A stretch of DNA of 64,000 nt from the NCBI GenBank assembly GCA_035650075.1, contig DASRII010000319.1, positions 7,471 through 71,470 of the forward strand, read 5' to 3'. The notes below the pieces were generated by a model, which was given only the letters and a program-made list of their open reading frames with translations, searched no databases and was not told where the DNA came from. The translations under genes and the position numbers were made by a program. Position 1 is the stretch's first letter. The number at the start of each line of letters is the position of its first letter. Origin of the DNA: DASSUC01 sp035650075 (lineage in GTDB: Bacteria > Actinomycetota > Actinomycetes > Mycobacteriales > Micromonosporaceae). Positions 45,113 through 53,382 of the stretch are shown here, piece after piece.

Positions 45113-46636
45113 TCACCCACCCCGAACTATTCGCAGGGCAAGGAAGAAGTCGACCCGGTCGGCGAAACTGTTCAGGTCCCGACCGGTCAGCTCCTCGATG
45201 CGCCCGATGCGGTACCGCAACGTGTTCACGTGCACGTGCAGTCCCTGGGCGCACCGGGTCCACGAACCGGAGCAGCCGAGGAACTCCTCGAGCGTGTGTA
45301 CGAGGTCCGCGCCGTGCGTGCGGTCGTACTCCTCGAGCGGACCGAGCAACCGGTCGCGGAACGTCCGCCGGGCGGCGGCCGGCACGCCGGCCAGCAGCAG
45401 CAGGTGCGACGCGAGGTCGGCGGACGGTACGACGACCGCCGGTGCCGGCTGCGCGACGGCGTACCCGTGGGCGTGCCGCGCCTCGTCGAGCGCGCCGCGG
45501 AGCGCGCCCGCATTCACGGCTGGGTCGCTGACCCCGACCGCCAGCCGGCCTCGCGGACCGAGTCCCGCCTCCAGCACGCGTACCCGGTCCGCCAAGTCCT
45601 CCGCCACCGCGGCCGGCACAACCGCCGCGACCTCGTCACCGAGCCGGCCGACCGCCGCGACGGAGTAGGGCGGGCGGGCCAGTTCTTCGACGACCGCGAC
45701 CGCCAGCTCGGGCGGCCCGCTCACCGTCGCCACGATGGCGCGCAGCGGCGAATCCGGCTCGAGGCCGCAGGCGACCAACCGGCTCTCCACCTCGGCATCG
45801 TCCACTGTGGATGACAGCGATCGCAGAAGGTGTTCGGCCAGCCGCCGCTCCACCCGCCGCGCCTCGTCGAGCTGCGCGCGTTCCAGCGCGGCCAGTGCGA
45901 CCAGCTCCTCGACCGCCTCCGGCAGCGGGTCCGCACCGGCGGTCTCCTCGACCGCCAGGAACCAGCCGGCCAGCCGGTGCTCGGGCCGACCACCCGCCGA
46001 CAGCACGGTGAACCGCCGCCGCCGGCCGAGCGCCGCGTGGTGGGGCAGCCGGTCCGCGGTCAGGAAGGCACGAGCCAGGAGGGTACGGTCGTCGCCGGCC
46101 AGCTCGTCGACGCCGGCCACGAGCCGACCCGTGGCGGCCAGCACCCAGCACGCCATGCCCAGTTCGGACGCGACCCGCGGCAGCAGGTCGGCCAGCCGGT
46201 CGCCGCCGGCCATCGCCGCGATCAGGTCGCGGTGCCGGCCGAGCACGGTCGCGAGACCGCTGGCGCGTTCGGCGCCGACCTCGTCGGTGATGGTCCGGAA
46301 CGACACCTCGACGGGTACCTCGAACAGCGGCAGCGAGTGCCGCTCGCATGCCGCGACGAGGTCGGCCGGGACCGAACCCAGCGCGGCGTCTCCCGCGCCG
46401 AGCGCCGAGACCTCGGCGGCCGCCAGCGCGGCGACGAACCGTTCGGAGTCGGCGGGGGTACGCCGCCACATCAGTCCCGTCAGCACCAGCTCGCCGCCGG
46501 TCAGGTAGCGGCCCGGGTCGAGCAGGTCGGTCGTGAACACGCGCCGGATCGGGCGGTCGAGATGCTCATCGCCCGCCAGCAACCGCAACCCCAGCGTGGG
46601 TCGGTCGAGCATGTCGCGCAGGCGCATCCGGTCCAC
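45113..46636 (-). CDS. pucR: PucR-family transcriptional regulator of purine catabolism
   Basis: 507 residues; start 46636 or the ATG three codons further in. The N-terminal PucR domain (LRDMLDRPTLGLRLLAGDEHLDRPIRRVFTTDL) is followed by a GGDEF-like/CdaR middle region and a C-terminal HTH_30 (WTRCAQGLHVHVNTLRYRIGRIEELTGRDL). In Bacillus PucR controls purine degradation genes in response to allantoin-type intermediates. Here it is divergent from uraD-uraH-pucL-xdh, so it is very likely their regulator. The inverted repeat at 46653-46667 in between may be its site. Confidence 0.92.
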   Translation of the reverse strand: MDRMRLRDMLDRPTLGLRLLAGDEHLDRPIRRVFTTDLLDPGRYLTGGELVLTGLMWRRTPADSERFVAALAAAEVSALGAGDAALGSVPADLVAACERHSLPLFEVPVEVSFRTITDEVGAERASGLATVLGRHRDLIAAMAGGDRLADLLPRVASELGMACWVLAATGRLVAGVDELAGDDRTLLARAFLTADRLPHHAALGRRRRFTVLSAGGRPEHRLAGWFLAVEETAGADPLPEAVEELVALAALERAQLDEARRVERRLAEHLLRSLSSTVDDAEVESRLVACGLEPDSPLRAIVATVSGPPELAVAVVEELARPPYSVAAVGRLGDEVAAVVPAAVAEDLADRVRVLEAGLGPRGRLAVGVSDPAVNAGALRGALDEARHAHGYAVAQPAPAVVVPSADLASHLLLLAGVPAAARRTFRDRLLGPLEEYDRTHGADLVHTLEEFLGCSGSWTRCAQGLHVHVNTLRYRIGRIEELTGRDLNSFADRVDFFLALRIVRGG

Positions 46637-46652
46637 TCCGCCCGTTTGTAGG

Positions 46653-46667
46653 ATCCTCCAAAAGGAT
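46653..46667. promoter_or_regulatory. Candidate operator between pucR and the purine operon
   Basis: Inverted repeat ATCCT-CCAAA-AGGAT in the 104-bp divergent gap, in an AT-richer stretch (TGTAGGATCCTCCAAAAGGA). It is the only clear symmetric element there. Binding by PucR is inferred from position only. Confidence 0.35.
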
Positions 46668-46740
46668 ACGTGTCGAGCCCGCCCGGTTTCGGTGCGCGTG
46701 CCGCTACACCGCGAAGAGCGACGACTGGTCTACTGCGGTA

Positions 46741-47238
46741 GTGGCCGGCCTGGACTGGTTCAACTCACTCGCGCCCGAGGAAGCCGAACGGGAGCTGCTC
46801 GCGTGCTGCGCCTCCCACGCGTGGGCGCGCCGGGTCGCGGGCGGTCGCCCGTACCCGGACATCCAGTCCCTTGTGGACACGGGCGGCGCGGCCGTCGAGA
46901 GCCTGCCTTGGGCGGACGTCGAGCAGGCCCTGTCTGCCCACCCGCGGATCGGCGACCGGCTGGCGGGCGCCGGCCGCGACGCGGTCTGGTCGCGCCGGGA
47001 GCAGGCCGGCGTGGCGAAGGCGAACGACCGGCTGCTCGACGCGCTGGCCGAGGCCAATCGGGAGTACGAGGAACGCTTCGGTCACGTCTTCCTCATCTAT
47101 GCCAGCGGGAACACCGCCCGGGGGATGCTGGCCGCGGCCCGCGAGCGGCTCACTCACGACGAGGCGACCGAACAGGACGTCGTTCGCGGCGAACTTGGCA
47201 AGATAACCCGGCTGCGGCTGGAAAGGTTGCTGGCATGA
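46741..47238 (+). CDS. uraD: 2-oxo-4-hydroxy-4-carboxy-5-ureidoimidazoline (OHCU) decarboxylase
   Basis: 165 residues from GTG 46741. The all-helical OHCU decarboxylase pattern is clear: LDWFNSLAPEEAERELLACC, catalytic His in LSAHPRIGDRL, and the glycine loop FLIYASGNTARGML. It converts OHCU to (S)-allantoin, the third step from urate. It heads the operon uraD-uraH-pucL-xdhB-xdhC-deaminase-xdhA and overlaps uraH by 4 bp. Confidence 0.95.
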   Translation: MAGLDWFNSLAPEEAERELLACCASHAWARRVAGGRPYPDIQSLVDTGGAAVESLPWADVEQALSAHPRIGDRLAGAGRDAVWSRREQAGVAKANDRLLDALAEANREYEERFGHVFLIYASGNTARGMLAAARERLTHDEATEQDVVRGELGKITRLRLERLLA

Positions 47239-47546
47239 CGCTGTCGACGCACGTGCTCGACACAGCTCGAGGAGAGCCGGCCGTCGGTGTGCCCGTGCGC
47301 CTCGACCGCGCCGACGACGCCGGCTGGGTCGCCGTCGCGAGCGGCGTGACCGACGGCGACGGGCGGCTGCGCGACTGGCTGCCCGAGGCGGCGTGGCAAC
47401 GGGGCGTGTACCGCCTGGTGTTCAGCGTCGATGGTGAGTTCTTCCCCGAAGTGACCGTCGCGTTCCGGGTCGCCGAGCCGGACCGGCACTACCACGTGCC
47501 GTTGCTGCTCAGCCCGTACGGCTACACGACCTACCGGGGGAGTTGA
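47235..47546 (+). CDS. uraH: 5-hydroxyisourate hydrolase
   Basis: 103 residues. Transthyretin-like fold with family signatures: N-terminal LSTHVLDTARGEPA (catalytic His), DGRLRDWLP (Arg) and the C-terminal YHVPLLLSPYGYTTYRGS, where the YRGS end is diagnostic for the enzyme over true transthyretins. It hydrolyses 5-hydroxyisourate to OHCU, between uricase and uraD. Start ATG lies in the uraD stop (ATGA). Confidence 0.97.
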   Translation: MTLSTHVLDTARGEPAVGVPVRLDRADDAGWVAVASGVTDGDGRLRDWLPEAAWQRGVYRLVFSVDGEFFPEVTVAFRVAEPDRHYHVPLLLSPYGYTTYRGS

Positions 47547-47552
47547 GGCGTC

Positions 47553-48413
47553 ATGGCGATCGTGCTCGGGGACAACCGGTACGGCAAGGCGGAGACACGC
47601 CTCGTCCGGGTTGTCCGCGACGGCGCGCGGCACGAACTGCGGGACCTGACGGTCAGCGTGGCGCTCGCCGGCGACCTCGCCGCCTCGCACACCGACGGCG
47701 ACAACTCGGGTGTGCTGCCCACCGACACCCAGAAGAACACGGTGTACGCGTTCGCGGGCCGGTACGGCGTCGGGGCGATCGAGGACTTCGCGCTGCGGCT
47801 GGCCCGGCACTTCGTCGACACGCAACCGAGCATCCACCATGCCCGGGTGTCCATCGTGGAGCATGGCTGGCAGCGGCTCGGCCCGCACTCGTTCCAGCAC
47901 TCCGGTGCGGAGACGCGGACCGCCACGGTCACCTGCGACGCGGACGGCGCCTGGGTGGTCTCCGGCGTCGCCGATCTGGTGCTGCTCAACTCGACCGGGT
48001 CGGAGTTCGTCGGGTTCGTCAAGGACGAGTACACGACGCTGCCCGAGGCGAAGGACCGTATCCTCGCCACGGCGGTATCTGCGCGGTGGCGGCACGCAGC
48101 CGCTTCCTCGTCCGACTGGGACGAGTCCTTCCGCGGCGCCCGGGAGCTGCTCGTGGCGTCCTTTGTGGACACGTACAGCAGGTCGTTGCAGCAGACGCTC
48201 TACGCCATGGGGCACCGGCTGTTGGAGGGGCGCCCGGAGCTCGCTGAGGTGCGGCTGGCCATGCCCAACCGGCACCACCTGCTCGTGGACCTGGCGCCCT
48301 TCGGGCTGGCGAACCCGAACGAGGTCTTCGTCGCCACGGACCGGCCGTACGGGCTCATCGAGGGTACGGTCGTGCGCGACGACGCGCCGCCGCCCGGCCT
48401 GGCGTGGTGGTGA
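47553..48413 (+). CDS. pucL: Urate oxidase (factor-independent uricase)
   Basis: 286 residues, two T-fold halves. The catalytic strand LPTDTQKNTVYAF holds the Thr-Lys pair; further signatures are STGSEFVGFVKDEYTTLPEAKDRILAT and the C-terminal NPNEVFVATDRPYGLI. The enzyme oxidises urate to 5-hydroxyisourate with O2 and no cofactor, releasing H2O2. It is a stand-alone uricase: the OHCU decarboxylase that is fused in Bacillus PucL is separate here. It is followed by xdhB with an overlap. Confidence 0.96.
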   Translation: MAIVLGDNRYGKAETRLVRVVRDGARHELRDLTVSVALAGDLAASHTDGDNSGVLPTDTQKNTVYAFAGRYGVGAIEDFALRLARHFVDTQPSIHHARVSIVEHGWQRLGPHSFQHSGAETRTATVTCDADGAWVVSGVADLVLLNSTGSEFVGFVKDEYTTLPEAKDRILATAVSARWRHAAASSSDWDESFRGARELLVASFVDTYSRSLQQTLYAMGHRLLEGRPELAEVRLAMPNRHHLLVDLAPFGLANPNEVFVATDRPYGLIEGTVVRDDAPPPGLAWW

Positions 48414-49264
48414 ACGTGGAGTTCCTGCAACCGTCCACATGGGACGACGCGCTGGCGGCGAAAGCCCAGCACCCCGAGGCGGTACCGATCGCCGGCGGTA
48501 CCGACGTGATGGTCGAGCTGAACTTCGACCGGCACCGGCCGCCGGCCCTGCTCGACCTCACCCGGGTCGGCTCGCTCGCCGAGTGGTCGCCGGACGGCGG
48601 AGTGCTGCGGGTGGGCGCGGGTGTGACGTACCGGCGGATCATCGACGAGTTGGGCGGGCGGTTGCCCGGTCTCGCGATGGCTTCCCGCACGGTCGGCTCG
48701 CCGCAGATCCGCAACCGAGGCACGGTCGGCGGCAACCTCGGTTCGGCGTCCCCGGCCGGGGATGCCCACCCGCCGCTGCTGGCCTGCGACGCGGTCGTCG
48801 AGGTCGCCTCGGTCCGGGGCACCCGGCAGGTGCCGGTCGGCGAGTTCTTCACCGGGCCCAAGCGAAGCGTGCTCGAACCGGACGAGCTGATCGCCGCGAT
48901 CCTGGTGCCTCCCGCGGAAGGACCCCAGCAGTTCGCGAAGGTCGGTACGCGTAACGCGATGGTGATCGCGGTCTGCTCGTTCGCCGTGTCCATCCACAGT
49001 GGACAGAAGCGACTGGGTACCGGGATCGGCTCCGCGGCACCGACCCCTTTGCGTGCGCTGTCGGCCGAGGCGTTCGCCGCCGAGGCGCTGCCTTGGGACT
49101 CCGGCGGCCCGTTGCCGGAGGACGTGGCGCGGCGGTTCGGTGAGCTGGTGGCGGAGGCCGCGGTGCCGATCGACGACGTGCGCGGTACCGCGGCCTACCG
49201 GCGGCACGCGCTGGCGGTGCTCGCCCGGCGGACGCTGGCGTGGGCGTGGGGGGGTCTGTCATGA
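48404..49264 (+). CDS. xdhB: Xanthine dehydrogenase FAD-binding subunit
   Basis: 286 residues; starts GTG 48404 overlapping the uricase stop, with GTG 48407 and 48416 as alternatives. FAD-binding signatures AVPIAGGTDVMVELNF and GSPQIRNRGTVGGNLGSASPAGDAHPPLLA are intact, followed by the CO dehydrogenase flavoprotein C-terminal domain. It passes electrons from the iron-sulfur subunit to NAD or another acceptor. Names follow E. coli (xdhA Mo, xdhB FAD, xdhC Fe-S). Confidence 0.93.
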   Translation: MVVNVEFLQPSTWDDALAAKAQHPEAVPIAGGTDVMVELNFDRHRPPALLDLTRVGSLAEWSPDGGVLRVGAGVTYRRIIDELGGRLPGLAMASRTVGSPQIRNRGTVGGNLGSASPAGDAHPPLLACDAVVEVASVRGTRQVPVGEFFTGPKRSVLEPDELIAAILVPPAEGPQQFAKVGTRNAMVIAVCSFAVSIHSGQKRLGTGIGSAAPTPLRALSAEAFAAEALPWDSGGPLPEDVARRFGELVAEAAVPIDDVRGTAAYRRHALAVLARRTLAWAWGGLS

Positions 49265-49707
49265 GGCTGACGTGCACGGTCAACGGCGAGGAACGGATCG
49301 CCGACGATGTCTGGCCCGGCGAGAGCCTGCTCTACGTGCTGCGCGAACGGCTGGGCCTGCCCGGCGCCAAGAACGCGTGCGAGCAGGGCGAGTGCGGTTC
49401 GTGCTCGGTGTACCTCGACGGCTCACTGGTGTGCGCGTGTCTGGTCGCCGCCGGGCAGGCCGAGGGCCGCACCGTGGTCACCGTCGAGGGCGTGGCCGGC
49501 GACGTCGTGCAGCGCGCGTTCCTGTCCGCCGGCGCTGTCCAATGTGGATTCTGCACGCCAGGTCTCGTCGTCGCGGTGCACGACCTGCTGGCCCGCAATC
49601 CGCGCCCGACCGATCCGCAGATCCGCGAGGCGCTGGCCGGCAACCTGTGCCGGTGCACCGGATACGAGAAGATCCTCGACGCGGTACGGCTGGCGGCCTC
49701 CGGATGA
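49261..49707 (+). CDS. xdhC: Xanthine dehydrogenase 2Fe-2S subunit
   Basis: 148 residues from ATG 49261 inside the previous stop. Both clusters are visible: a plant ferredoxin-type site CEQGECGSCSVYLDG with a later Cys, and the C-terminal helical site CGFCTPGL...NLCRCTGY. This is the small electron-transfer subunit between the molybdenum site and FAD. The symbol should not be confused with the Mo-cofactor chaperone also called XdhC, which is absent from the window. Confidence 0.95.
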   Translation: MRLTCTVNGEERIADDVWPGESLLYVLRERLGLPGAKNACEQGECGSCSVYLDGSLVCACLVAAGQAEGRTVVTVEGVAGDVVQRAFLSAGAVQCGFCTPGLVVAVHDLLARNPRPTDPQIREALAGNLCRCTGYEKILDAVRLAASG

Positions 49708-51038
49708 TCGTCATCGAGGGATGCGCGGTCGCGACGGTCGACGCGGCGGGCACCGAGTACGCCGACGGCCACGTGGTGGTGGACGGTGACCGGATCGTGG
49801 CCGTTGGACCTGGCGCCTTCCTGGGTGACGCCGAGCGCGTCGACGGGCGCGGTTGCCTGGCCACTCCCGGGCTGGTGAACACGCACCACCACCTCTACCA
49901 GTGGGCCACCCGAGGGCTGGCGCAGCAGGCGGACCTGTTCGGCTGGCTCACCGAGCTGTACCCGGTGTGGGCCGGCATCGACGTCGAGAGCGTTGCCGCG
50001 TCGGCCCGGGCCGGGCTCGGCTGGCTGGCCCTGTCCGGCTGCACGACCACGACCGACCACCACTACGTGTTCCCGCGCGGGGCGGGCGACCTGCTGGCCG
50101 CGACCGTGGAGGCGGCGGGGGCGATAGGGCTGCGGTTCCACCCGGGCCGCGGCTCGATGGACCTGGGCGCGTCGGCCGGCGGTCTGCCACCGGACGACCT
50201 CGTCGAGGACACCGACGCGGCGCTGGTCGCGACCGAGGAGGCGATCGACCGGTACCACGACCCGTCTCCGTCGGCGATGGTGCGTATCGCGGTCGCCCCG
50301 TGCTCGCCGTTCTCGGTCACCGAACGGCTGATGCGCGAGGCGGCTGAGCTGGCGCGGCGACGCGGGGTGCGGCTGCATACGCACCTGGCCGAGACGGTCG
50401 AGGAGTCGACGTACTGCGCGGAGCGGCACGGCTGCACGCCGGTCGAGTACGCCGAGCGGCTCGGCTGGCTCGGTGACGACGTGTGGCTGGCGCACGGCGT
50501 GCAGTTGAAGGCCGCGGCCGTGGCGCGACTGGCGGCCACCGGTACCGGCGTCGCGCACTGTCCCAGCTCCAACGCGCGCCTCGGCGCGGGTATCGCGCCC
50601 GTGCGTGACCTGCTGGACGCCGGCGCGCCCGTGGGGCTCGGCGTAGACGGGGCCGCGTCGCAGGAGGCCGGCCAGCTCGGTGCCGAACTGCGGCAGGCGC
50701 TGCTGGCCGCTCGACTGCGGGGCGGCCCGACCGCGATGACGGCACGGGAAGCCTTGGCGCTGGCGACGACCGGCGGCGCCCGATGCCTCGGTCGCGCCGA
50801 CGAGCTGGGCTCGCTCGAGCCGGGCAAGCTCGCCGACATCGCGCTCTGGCGGCTCGATACCCTCGGCCACGCCGGCATCGACGACCCGGTAGCCGCTCTG
50901 GTGCTCGGCTCACCCGCCCCGGTCGAGCTGCTGCTCGTTGGCGGAAGGCCCATTGTGGACCGTGGTCGGCTGTTGACGGCCGACGAGGAGGAGCTGGCCG
51001 CCTCGGCGCGCCGCCTGGCCATCGGGAGGTTGCGATGA
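49704..51038 (+). CDS. 8-oxoguanine/guanine deaminase-type amidohydrolase
   Basis: 444 residues from ATG 49704 (4-bp overlap). Amidohydrolase metal ligands: NTHHHLYQ (HxH), RLHTHLAET, and the late Asp in LGVDGAASQEAG; the SSNARLGAGIAPV motif is typical of the 8-oxoguanine deaminase/AtzB-like branch. It converts guanine-like bases to xanthine-like (or urate from 8-oxoguanine), feeding xanthine dehydrogenase. Its place between xdhC and xdhA supports purine salvage. Choice between guanine and 8-oxoguanine as main substrate is not decided by sequence alone. Confidence 0.85.
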   Translation: MIVIEGCAVATVDAAGTEYADGHVVVDGDRIVAVGPGAFLGDAERVDGRGCLATPGLVNTHHHLYQWATRGLAQQADLFGWLTELYPVWAGIDVESVAASARAGLGWLALSGCTTTTDHHYVFPRGAGDLLAATVEAAGAIGLRFHPGRGSMDLGASAGGLPPDDLVEDTDAALVATEEAIDRYHDPSPSAMVRIAVAPCSPFSVTERLMREAAELARRRGVRLHTHLAETVEESTYCAERHGCTPVEYAERLGWLGDDVWLAHGVQLKAAAVARLAATGTGVAHCPSSNARLGAGIAPVRDLLDAGAPVGLGVDGAASQEAGQLGAELRQALLAARLRGGPTAMTAREALALATTGGARCLGRADELGSLEPGKLADIALWRLDTLGHAGIDDPVAALVLGSPAPVELLLVGGRPIVDRGRLLTADEEELAASARRLAIGRLR

Positions 51039-53275
51039 CCACAGTGGACCGCCGGGTCGACGCACCGGTGACCGGAGGGGTCGGTGGCAGCCCGGCACGG
51101 CCCGACGGGGTGCACAAGGTACGGGGGGAGTTCGCGTTCTCCTCGGACATGTGGGCCGCCGACATGCTCTGGGGCACCACGTTGCGCAGCCCGCACCCGC
51201 GCGCCCGGATCCGCGGCATCGACCTGACCAAGGCGCTCCTCGTACCGGGCGTGTATGCCGTCCTGACCCACGAGGACGTACCCGGTGTGAAGCTCTACGG
51301 GCTCGAGATCGTCGACCAGCCGGTGCTGGCGTTCGACGAGGTGCGGTACGAGGGTGAGCCGGTCGCGATCGTGGCCGCCGACCACCCCGAGACGGCTCGC
51401 CGGGCAGCGGCCCGGATCGCCGTCGACTACGAGGTGCTACCGCCCATTGTGGACGCTGAACGGGCCCGCGACCCGGAGTCGCCGCGCATCCACCCCGGCG
51501 GCAACGTGCTGCGGCACGTACCGATCCGGCGCGGCGAGCCCGACACCGCTACCGCCGAGGTGGTCGTCGCCGGCGAGTACCGGGTCGGCATGCAGGACCA
51601 GGCGTTCCTGGGACCCGAGTCGGGTCTGGCCGTACCGGCCGAGGACGGCGGGGTGGACCTCTTCGTCGCGACCCAGTGGCTGCACGTCGACCAGAAACAG
51701 GTGGCCGCCTGCCTAGGACTGCGCCCGGAACAGGTACGCCTGACGCTGGCCGGCGTCGGCGGGGCGTTCGGCGCGCGCGAGGACCTCTCGATGCAGGTGC
51801 ACGCCTGCCTGCTGGCAATGCACACTGGTCGGCCGGTGAAGATGATGTACGGCCGCGAGGAGTCGTTCTACGGCCACGTGCACCGGCACCCGGCCACGCT
51901 GCGGTACGAGCACGGCGCCACGCGGGACGGCCGGCTCGTCTACGTGCGCGCCGAGATCGTGCTCGACGGTGGCGCGTACGCCTCCAGTTCCACCGCGGTC
52001 TGCGCCAACGCCGCGACCCTCGGCATCGGCCCGTACGACGTGCCGAACGTGGCGATGGACGCGTACGTGGTCTACACCAACAACCCGCCGTGCGGGGCGA
52101 TGCGCGGCTTCGGTGCGGTACAGGCGTGCTTCGCGTACGAGTCGCAGATGGACAAGCTGGCGGCGGCTCTCGGCCTCGACCCGGTCGAGGTACGGGTCCG
52201 CAATGCACTGTCCACAGGGGACCGGATGCCGACGGGTCAGGTCGTGGAAGGACCCGCCCCCGTCGCGGAGCTGCTCGCCCGGGTGCGGAACGCGCCACCT
52301 CCACCGGGCCGCGGCTCCGACATCCGCGAGCTGCCCGGCGGTGTCTCCAACACCACCCACGGCGAGGGTGTCGTGCGCGGTGTCGGCTACGCCATCGGCA
52401 TCAAGAACGTCTGCTTCTCCGAGGGCTTCGACGACTACACCACGGCTCGCGTGCGGCTCGAGCTCGTCGGCGGCGAGCCCACCGCACTGGTGCACACCGC
52501 GGCCTGCGAGGTGGGGCAGGGGTTGGTCACGGTACAGGCGCAGATCGCGCGTACCGAGCTGGGCATCGAGCGCGTGGTGGTGGCGACGGCGGACACGTCG
52601 GTCGGCAGCGCGGGCTCGTCGTCGGCGTCCCGGCAGACGTACATGACCGGCGGCGCCGTGAAAGCCGCCTGCGAGGCGGTCCGTGCGCACCTCGAGCGGC
52701 GGCTCGGCCGGACGCCTGACGGCGAGGCGGACGTCGTCGCGGCGCTCGGCGACGGGGCGATCGAGGAGACCGTGGAGTGGCGGCACCGGCCGACATCGCC
52801 ACTGGATCCGGTGACCGGGCAGGGCGACGCCCATGTGCAGTACGCGTTCGCCGCCCATCGGGCCACTGTGGACGTCGACACCGAACTCGGTCTCGTCCGG
52901 GTAGTCGAAATCGTCACCGCCCAGGACGTCGGCAAGGCGGTCAACCCGCAGGCGGTCGAAGGCCAGATCCACGGCGGTACGGCCCAGGGCCTCGGCCTTG
53001 CGCTGATGGAGGAGATCCAGGTGGTCGACGGCGTCGTGCGCAACCCGTCGTTCACCGACTACCTCATCCCGACGATCCTCGACATGCCACCGATGCGGGT
53101 GGACGTGCTGGAGCTGGCGGACCCGCATTCGCCGTACGGACTCCGTGGCGTAGGGGAGCCGCCCACGATCTCGTCGACCCCGGCGATCGTCGCCGCGGTC
53201 CGCGCCGCTACCGGCAAGCCGCTGACCAGGGTGCCGATCCGCCCGGAGCACCTTATCCAGGGTTTAAGAACCTGA
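51035..53275 (+). CDS. xdhA: Xanthine dehydrogenase molybdopterin-binding subunit
   Basis: 746 residues from ATG 51035 (4-bp overlap). Domain order is the aldehyde oxidase/xanthine dehydrogenase a/b hammerhead (PDGVHKVRGEFAFSSDM...) then the Mo-cofactor domain. Motifs include QDQAFLGPESGLAV, GGVGGAFGAREDL-like cofactor loop, PCGAMRGFGAVQACFAYE, CEVGQGLVTVQAQIA and the catalytic Glu region YGLRGVGEPP near the end. It oxidises hypoxanthine or xanthine to urate. It ends the first purine operon. Confidence 0.95.
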   Translation: MTTVDRRVDAPVTGGVGGSPARPDGVHKVRGEFAFSSDMWAADMLWGTTLRSPHPRARIRGIDLTKALLVPGVYAVLTHEDVPGVKLYGLEIVDQPVLAFDEVRYEGEPVAIVAADHPETARRAAARIAVDYEVLPPIVDAERARDPESPRIHPGGNVLRHVPIRRGEPDTATAEVVVAGEYRVGMQDQAFLGPESGLAVPAEDGGVDLFVATQWLHVDQKQVAACLGLRPEQVRLTLAGVGGAFGAREDLSMQVHACLLAMHTGRPVKMMYGREESFYGHVHRHPATLRYEHGATRDGRLVYVRAEIVLDGGAYASSSTAVCANAATLGIGPYDVPNVAMDAYVVYTNNPPCGAMRGFGAVQACFAYESQMDKLAAALGLDPVEVRVRNALSTGDRMPTGQVVEGPAPVAELLARVRNAPPPPGRGSDIRELPGGVSNTTHGEGVVRGVGYAIGIKNVCFSEGFDDYTTARVRLELVGGEPTALVHTAACEVGQGLVTVQAQIARTELGIERVVVATADTSVGSAGSSSASRQTYMTGGAVKAACEAVRAHLERRLGRTPDGEADVVAALGDGAIEETVEWRHRPTSPLDPVTGQGDAHVQYAFAAHRATVDVDTELGLVRVVEIVTAQDVGKAVNPQAVEGQIHGGTAQGLGLALMEEIQVVDGVVRNPSFTDYLIPTILDMPPMRVDVLELADPHSPYGLRGVGEPPTISSTPAIVAAVRAATGKPLTRVPIRPEHLIQGLRT

Positions 53276-53333
53276 TCCCGTACGTTAAGAACTGCTCATC
53301 TTCGTTGACACTGTCTGCCACCAAGGCAACGAT
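53264..53333 (+). promoter_or_regulatory. Candidate regulatory region of the heme peroxidase gene
   Basis: TTAAGAAC occurs twice, at 53264-53271 (overlapping the xdhA end) and 53285-53292, 21 bp apart, i.e. two helical turns, as often seen for OmpR-type or other dimeric regulators. A consensus -35 TTGACA at 53305-53310 is followed 17 nt later by AACGAT (53328-53333), a weak -10. The ATG-less start of the peroxidase gene (GTG) is at 53383. Confidence 0.4.
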
Positions 53334-53382
53334 GACCATCGGGGTGAGGGCAACGCGTCCTGAATAGGGCGGAGGCCCCTCC

